Assembly (NCBI RefSeq): GCF_035046485.1
Contig: NC_085138.1
Span: 94,095,766-94,159,765, forward strand
From: Aedes albopictus
Lineage: Eukaryota; Arthropoda; Insecta; Diptera; Culicidae
Length of the DNA: 64,000 bases
Reading direction: 5' to 3'
Positions within the stretch are counted from its first letter, which is position 1. The number at the start of each line of letters is the position of its first letter. The notes below the pieces were generated by a model. It saw only the letters and a list, made by a program, of their open reading frames with translations, was not told the origin of the DNA and made no database searches. A program made the position numbers and the translations under genes. Below, in pieces: positions 12,101-21,100 of the stretch.

Positions 12101-15100
12101 CATCAAACGTCCACCGATCCGACCCTGGTTGACCATCCATTCGAAAACATCGCTGTGCAGAATTGAACGTCTTCTTGGCGTATCCATTCGGTATCCATTT
12201 CGATCTAACAGGTGCTGCATATACTTTTGCCGATTCAATTTATGAGCACCGATCCTTCCAGTGCCAGTCTGTTGCAAATTATTGATTTCCTGTCAGCCTA
12301 CGGCCAAAGTTCACACCGGGGTTGGTTACCCGGTCTTCCCTAATGTTGCTCGTAGTTTCCAGCCGGTACCACGCGGAGGAAGGGATAAGAGTGCTGAGAA
12401 GAGGCTAGTGATCTCAATGGGATCTGTATTGCGCGAACAACCCAGCCTTTACCGTGACTCAGGTCTAATTTTTGTTTGAGTTCGTTTGGATGCTGAGCTT
12501 GTTCATGCAATGCATCATATAATTCTCCGTGAGATCCTTCCATATTATTCATTAACATATGTAAAAAGTCAACTATATTATCTAATTATATCTAATGCAC
12601 ATTTAAGAAGTCATCCACAATTATGGGTTAGTTGGGTTAGTGGATTGACTGGCTGGAAATTATGACAATGTGACTTATAATTGTGCAATGCAGAGCAAGC
12701 TGAGGAGTCAGCTAAGGATTGATCCTCACAACTCGGTAAATACAAAACAGTTTAATTTGTTTTCTTTTTATATTTTTATGTAGGCTGCCGTGAATCGCAA
12801 GTCAGTCCCATCTGTAAAAAGTAGGCATTGAGAAAATGGACTCTGAAGTTTTTAAATTCTATTTCTATGAGAAACTTCATAAAATCGCCATAAATTGAAT
12901 ACTTCTGCGATCATCATGAAACTTTCACACATTGCTTCAAACATGAAAACGTTACAGTGAAAAATATAAAACTGGCTAAAACAGTGTTAGGTTTTGTACT
13001 GGAGGGTACAATAGTTCGTAATGGGACTGACTTGCGATTACATTCCATTATGGGACAATCTGACTTGGTGTTGTTTTTCAATTTTACTGAACAAACTATA
13101 TATTTTTATTCACGTAGCAGATAGATCATCCTAAGAAAGGTCGAAAACGGCCATTAACTCATTTTTGCCGAAAATGCAGATGGGACTGATTTGCGATTCA
13201 CGGCAGTAGGTATGTTAGCAAAGCTAAAAGATACTACACTACATACTTACAGGGGATGGCTAAAATGTTTGGGGTAGGCAACTTCTTTTCTCTCACAAAA
13301 AAATTCAACATGCTATAACTTTTCATAGAGTGCATCAAAAAATCTTAAATTTTGACTATTTATCAACCTATTATATGTACATCTTTGGTACAAATTTGGG
13401 CTCGATTGATTAATCTTTTGCAAAGTTAGAACCGTTCCGGTAAAACACTATTTTTTAGACAACTCATTTTTGAACTGTCATAACCCGGAAACCAGTGAAC
13501 CGAATTGAATAAAATTTTGAACGTACACTAACAATATACAAATGCTTCACCAACTATTAAAACATAGATACTTTTTGAACGTAGAAAAAAATTATCATGG
13601 ATAGACACTTTTTGGATTTTTCTCAAAAAAATGACAGTTTTTTACGTCAATGTCAATAAATTTTAGTGTTGATGTCCAAAGATTTTCCACTTCTGTTCTC
13701 AAGTTATATTTAATCAGATATATTAGAGCCAATTTAGCTTAAAGGAAGAACACATTTAGTAATTTTTGTGTGGTATTGTAAATTTGACTAATTTGCCTCT
13801 GTATGGGTAAAAATTTCAACCCGGTATAACTTAATTCGCCGTGAAAAAATATTACATTTTATAACGTTGTAAAAAGTATCAATATATTGTTGATAAACGT
13901 TAAAAAATTCATTCATTTCGGTTTACTGGTTTCCGAGATATGACAGCTCAAAAATGAGTTGTTTAAAAATAGTGTTTGACCCGAACGGTTCTAACTTCGT
14001 GAAAAACTATTCAATCGAGCCCAAATTTGTACCAATGATGCACATATAACAGGTTGATAAACAGTCAAAATTTGAGATTTTTTGATGCACTCTATGAAAA
14101 GTTACAGCACGTTGAATTTTTTTGTGGGAGAAAAAAGTTGCCTATCCCAAACATTTTGGCCACCTGTACTTACAATTTCATCCTACTAGAGACTGTGGTG
14201 TCAAGATAAACACACCCCATCTAACGGTAAAATCTCATGAAGAGATTCTCTCAGCAGAGAGTAAAACCCTGTAAGACCTCTACTGCAAGCGGTATAGAAT
14301 ATTAGGAATTGCAAGAAAGAGTCTCTAACTGTGATCGCATGAGTAACGTCGTGTTTCAATTTATAACAGAATAAACCTCGTCCATGGAGTCCGTTGTTAA
14401 CTGTTTCCTTGGTACCGATGGCCGGTTACTTCAGAGACCTTTTGCCCTTATCCCGTTTAATTACACTAAAATGTTATCACTGATCTCACCTCACATGTCT
14501 TATCTTGGTTTCCTAACCCCACAGGCGGAGCCTTTAAAACCATGCCGCAAAGCCCGAAAACCATCGCCAAGCAGGAGCAGTACCAATCAGTCAGTACTCC
14601 GACTGCTATCAAATCTGAACCGACGGACAACCTGTGCAATAACAATAACAACAACATGGGCAAAATTTCCGCCAATGGCAACATATTCAACTTTTCGACC
14701 TCGGCTATCAAAGAGCACCAGCAGCAACAACAGCAGCAGCAGCATCAACCGTTTGTCTCAACAGACAATAAATGTAAATCGATTAGTTTGAATCCTATTT
14801 GTTATACAATCTCAAATACTAACAACAACGGTGGTAACAACAATGCCTCCCTAACCGGCACAAGTAATAGCAATAACACAATCTTGATGAGCATGAAACA
14901 AGGTAAAATACTAATGGATGTTATCACCACCACAACCACCACCACCACTAATCGTACCAATAATAATAATAACAATAATAATAATGTTACTAATGTTAAT
15001 GACCATCCTCCAACAACAACTACTCATCTAGATGTTAATCATCATCCAACTCATGAGCTTTCATCATCCAAAACACTCTGCATCCAAACCAGTAATAATA

Positions 15101-18100
15101 ACGGTAATGCTACTACTACTACATGTGCTACTACTACTTCTACTACTACCACTGCTAACTCTTCTGCTAGTACTACTTCAACTACTACTACTACCAATGT
15201 TGTTCATGTTGTAAATAACGATAGCAATAATAACAATAGTACCAGTAATAATGCCATTGCCCATCATGCAAACACCACAACCGCCACCTCCACCAATACC
15301 ACCACCACAGTCAATAATAAGCCATTGAATGTTGTGAATGTTGTAACTGTACCAGCGTGCTCCGTTGGCAGCCATAGCAATGGACTGATCAGCACAAGCA
15401 ATAGTAGCAATAATAGCAGCAGCAGCAATAACAGCAGTGGTAGCATGGTAATCTTCAGTCCCAACAGTGCCATTCTTCGAGCAACAACGACAAATACAGC
15501 GCAAGCACAATCACAGCAAACGCTCGCAAAACCCCTCATCGGGAAGATCAAGCTCGAGAAGGAGGATGGTTCCCCGACGGTGCTCTATGAAACGATTCTT
15601 ATCGAAAGGCGCGAGCCTGCTCGATCGGCTCTAATAGCAACTGCTGCACCGTCAACGGGCCAGCAATCAACGCCCGGCATTATTGTCCTAACGCAGGCCT
15701 CCCTCAACGAACTGCTGCAATCCGGTACCATAGCGACCGTGGCCACATCCGACAGCAAGGACCCAGCAGGACCTCCCGTTGCCAAGAAACTACTCCTTGC
15801 AACGGCAACCAACAGCAATGGACCTCCAAATGCTACTGTTTCAACAATTGCAGCCAACCAACTAGTCAATAACAGTCATAGTCAAACCACCACAACTAAT
15901 TGTACTGCTACTGCTACTACTACTACTACTAACTCTAACCTCAACCTCAGCCATCACCACCATATCAAGCAATCGATTATAATGATTAATCCAACAAATT
16001 CAACAGTTGTGCCATCCCCGTCGGCGATTTCCGCAGCAGTACAACAGCACCACCATCAACAACAACAACAACAGCAGCACCAACAGCACCTTTTTCATCA
16101 GCAGCAGCAGCAGCATCCTCATCATCATCACCACCTGCAGCAGTCGCAGCAATCGTTCCCCGGTGGTCCAAATGGCGGGGATAATGCGACTTCAGCGGCA
16201 GCGATTCTCACGTCGAACCAGCTGTTGGCCGCGGCGGCGGCCGCTGCCGGTAGGCAGAAGTTCATGTTCGCCGTGAATGCAAATAATCCGCAGGTGAGTT
16301 TTGGGATTATTGCTTTCAAAGCTAGCTTATCGTTTTGTTTCCATTTGTACCCGAGTTTGCTTGGTGGAAGTTGGAGTCATTGTTGTTATACGATTCAAGA
16401 AACTTTGAAAGGTGGAAGTCGTACTACAGAAGGCAACAGGGTTATTTTTGTAAACTGAAACTTGTTTGATTACAACATCGACACTCATTTGGAAGACAAC
16501 TCCTAGTATCGTTTTTTTGAAAGATTTTCGCAAAGAATTGCGACATAATTTCAGAGCTAGGCCATTTTAAGGGAGCCGGATTACAACGTCCGAGGCTATA
16601 CTGTCCCGGCCGTTAAGCCGCGTTTTTTTTTTTGCGAAATAACGTCCAAGAGATTGGATGCGTCATAATATCCTATGTGTCTTCTTTCCTTGGACTTAGT
16701 GGTGTATCTGCATGTTCGGACGTTATGCCCCGAAAAAATGCGTCATTAAGTCCTGGGACATTATGGCCTCGAATTAAACGTTGCAGTTCTTCCATGCTGA
16801 GGATTGATCTGAACTTTCTGAGTCACTACCCTAAGTAGGCATGATTGGAACTTTTGCGATCACAAAACACAAGAACAGCACCGAGAAAAAAAAATTCTAG
16901 CGTAACATGTGATAAAGGCCTAAGTTCAAAATGTAAACATTGAGAAATCACAAGAACAGCACCGAGAAAAAAACAAAAAATGCTGTCAATTGAAGAATGC
17001 CATAGGAAATACAACACAGTGTTCGACGTATGAAACGCAACTTTTGAGGTGTACAAACGTAAACTGGCTAACAGCTATAATTGTCTCGGAGAAAAAGCAA
17101 TGTCAAGCTGCACCATTGCTTAGGTTAGAGGGCGTCCTCTGATACTCCATTGGTACCATGAACGTTTAGGTTTTTATTAGACTTCCCTAATATTTAATTC
17201 ATAGCCATGGTAAACTTATAGTTTCATCGCGCCTTGAATTAGAGGTTACCGTAAAACGGGGTATCTTTGATAATGCGGGTAACTGTGATAGTGCGGCAGG
17301 CATTGTATAATTTATCTCATAACTATGATTCCTTCAACCAGTTAAGAAAACGGTAAACGTAAATCAATTCCATACATATGAAAGTTCATCTTAGAGTATT
17401 TTCATTAAAATCTAGTTTATATACAGCTTTTTGGACAAAAAATAAAAATTGTTGATATTTTTGTCATTTATCAACCCCTTCAAACAATCTGCTATACGAC
17501 TTCGTTACAACTATTTTTTTCAATGAATGGACTTTTATTCTCGATAGATTCATCATAGTAGATTCCAAATCTGGCCTTGAATCTCTTAACGAAGTGTGTT
17601 TTTACGAAATGGAAGCAATTTTGTAAATTGGGATATTAATCTCCATACATTGATAAACGCCTAAAAGTATGCAATGCCCTTGTAATTTCATGTAGATAAA
17701 TATGTGTTGTTCAAAATTTGTTAATAAAACATTAAAAAACTACCCAAAAAAAGAAAACTAACTATGAATAGCATGTAATCATGTGTTGATGTACTGTTAA
17801 GCATTTATTATTACAAAGATAATGATTTTTGATAACTAAATTTATTGTGTTTTGCACTCAATACTCCACAATACTCATTTTTATGTGTAGAATTTAGTAA
17901 AAAATCAATGTTTTGATATAAAAATTCTATCTAATATATTCCACAAGCCTTCTCTCATCATGTTCATACTCCTAAGATTTCAATCTGTGATTATTTTTTG
18001 AGATTTGATGTGTTTTTAGGGCATTATCAAAGTTACCCCAAAATGAAAATCTGATTTGCGGTTTTATGAAAAACTAAAAGTTATCCAAAGTATTTCAGAT

Positions 18101-21100
18101 TGTCGAATCTTTTAATTGCAATTGATAACTGATACCCCAGTACTTGTTTTAAAAATATAAAACTCGGGAAAATACTGTTACATGTAAAAATATTGAGAAA
18201 ATTCGCTGAAAAACTATCAAAGTTACCCCATTTTACGGTACCTGTTTAGTGGGTTCTTAGGTATTGCGAATCTTTTCTGAAATCCGCATACTGGCCAACA
18301 ACTTGTGCGCCGATAGCCCATGCGCCGCGTTGTGCGCCATACAAAATGTAAATAAACAAGTGTCAAAATGGTTCGCGCCAAGAGCTCTATCTCTCTTAGG
18401 GTTCGGTTCCATTTTTTGTCTAAAACATTGGACTTCCTTATGTCTGGAAATAATGTATGTACAACAAAGATATTATTGACGATAACAACGCTTTTATTTC
18501 ATTAAACCAATGATTAATAGTGATTTGGCTAGTGAAAAACTTGGCGCATAGGCATTCGGCGCGCAAATTGTGCGTTGGTTTGCGGATTTGAGTTAATCGT
18601 CGCAAAGTGCCCAACACACATTATACCCTGGCGCGCAACCTAAAGGTCGAAGAGAAACTTGTCGAAATGCTAAAAATTCTCGAGAAGATCAATACAGCCG
18701 GAACAAGCGGTCCGTAGTCGTCACTTTACCGCAAATGGCTCCAACTTTCATCATTCTTTTGCATGGTTTTGTACCAAATCGCTTACTCTAACTGTGTCGT
18801 TTCTCTCTCAACCTCAACCTTTTGCTTACCTTACTTCATTTAACCGATTCTATCCTCCTGTTTCGATTCCAGTTTACGCTCGTCCTACCCGACAGCCAAC
18901 AGTACGCTCTCAATGACCGTTCCAAACTGTACGCCACTCCATCATCTGCCATCTCTTCTTCCTCATCATCCACTGCTTCCTCCTCGGCGGTCTCTCTTAC
19001 TTCTGCGTCGTCTACTATCCTGTCCTCTTCCTCCTTGGGATCTTCCCAGAGCTCCTCCTCCACCGTGCCAGGTCTAGCCGCTTCAACCGCTTATGCACTA
19101 ACCACCTCCTCGATGGTGCAGGGACCGCAATTGAAGCCAGCCATATCATCAAGTACAACAACAACCGCGACACTCCAACCAGTACAATACTTGATACAAG
19201 GAAAAATACCGAACCTTCTCATCTCCACATCCGCACCACAGGCCTACCAGCAGCACCTCCAGCCACAACAGCCACCGCTCGTAAACATCAAACAGGAACC
19301 GCCGGAATCCCCTGGCGGAAGAAACCTTCCTGTTACGCCCAATTCGTGCTCTTCGGCTGCCATGGTCCCAACAGATCCGGCCGAACAGCACACCCCCATG
19401 TCGGTTCCGACCGGTGGGGCCTCCGAAGAGACTGACGAGGACTTCGATGCTCCCGAGAGCAAGAAGTTCATTCTGGCACCGACCCCGGCCCAGCTTGGCC
19501 GAGCGCCGTTGCAGCGGCGGCAAATGAGCAACAGCAGCAACTCGTCGTCCGGCCATCAACAGCAACATCAGAACTCCGGCGACAGCAGTGACAACAGCAA
19601 CGGAAGCACCACCCACCAGCAGCCGCCATCTTGTACCCAGATGCCATCCGCACTGCCGACACCGACCTCGGCCACGCTTGACGACTTCCAGAGTCCGCAG
19701 ATTTCGCCCACAGTCAAAACGAAGAACTTCTTCAAAAAGGTCAAACCGGACGATATGGATAAGTGAGTTTCCAACCGGCATTACTTCAGCCCAACAATCA
19801 CTAACTATTACACTTTCAACTCAATTTTCCATGCAGCGTTCTCAGACAGGTCGACTTTGAGAAAAAGTTCAAAACCCTACCCCAGTTCAAACCGGAGGAC
19901 TGCCAGTCGCCCAGTGCAATCTCTGTGCCATCGTCGCCACGTGTTTTCACACAAAACTATCGTAAGAAATCAGCGCAACAGCAGCAGCAGCAACTCCAAC
20001 AACAACAGCAACAACAACAGCAGCAGCAGCAGCAGCAACAACAACAGCAATTACATCAGCAACAATTGAAAACTCGTAAGTAATTAGTGGTATTGTCGTA
20101 CTTGGTATCATAATATATAGGTACCTACCTAGATAATATGCTCATGGACAGTGCTTGAAAACGAACTTCAGAAAAGTCGAATTCATCCGTCGGCTTGAAC
20201 AACTGCCTATGAACTCATTTCCTTTAGGTGGCAGTCGACGAAAGATTATATGGGTTATCACTTTGTAGACGATATTCGAAACGGTGATGACTTCTGCTGC
20301 GATACCATCCTTACCAGTTACTTTGTTGGGTTTGAGTTGATTAGTTAGTTTGTTTATTTATTATTACCACCCTCAACTTCCTTCAGCTAACCAACTCGTT
20401 AATTTCCGTCATCTGCTGAATGCTGCACTAACTTAGTCGATTCTTCGATGCCTTCGATGTCTCCCGCTCATACGGGTCATACGAGACCGCCATTGAGGTG
20501 CTTATCGAAGTGCTGCTTGCAGATTTTGGCTCGCGGCATAGTTGTTTCGTTCAACTTCTCATAGAACTTACCTGTTTCTTGAGAACGGGCCAGTAGCTTC
20601 ATTTTCTTGCTCTCTTCCAGGCTCTCTTTCCCTACCGTAAAAAGGTGGGTCTGCTGTTCCCGCTTCTGTTGGTATCGTTCTGTCCAGTTCCATGCTGCAG
20701 CATTACCACTCGCGCTGCCATCTTTTCTGAAATCGCACTGCACTCCTTGTCGAACCATTCACTCCGTCAACTCTGTTCCACGCACCCGATGTTACTCTCG
20801 GCTGAGACGTTCATGGTTGCTTTTACTATACTCTAGCAGTCATGTAGAGGGGGCACATCGCCCTCTTCTGGCAACACTGATAATAAAAAAATAACCTTCT
20901 AATTCTAAAACTTCATCCACAGCCATGGAGGAGGACCATCCGCAGCAGCAGCATCATCCTCATCACCATCCGTCAGCTCAGCTCACCTCGGACAGCAGTG
21001 CTCCGCTTTCGTCCACGGCAACGCCTTCCAGCGCGTACATCGTTGGCAATCGCTTCTTCGGACCAGATTTCAACATGGAACAGTACAAAGGTATGCATTC

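Noticed and set aside
15178..15551. Minus-strand frames of about 100 codons opposite the cic low-complexity exon
   Set aside because: Shadows of ACT/AAT codon repeats in the coding strand.
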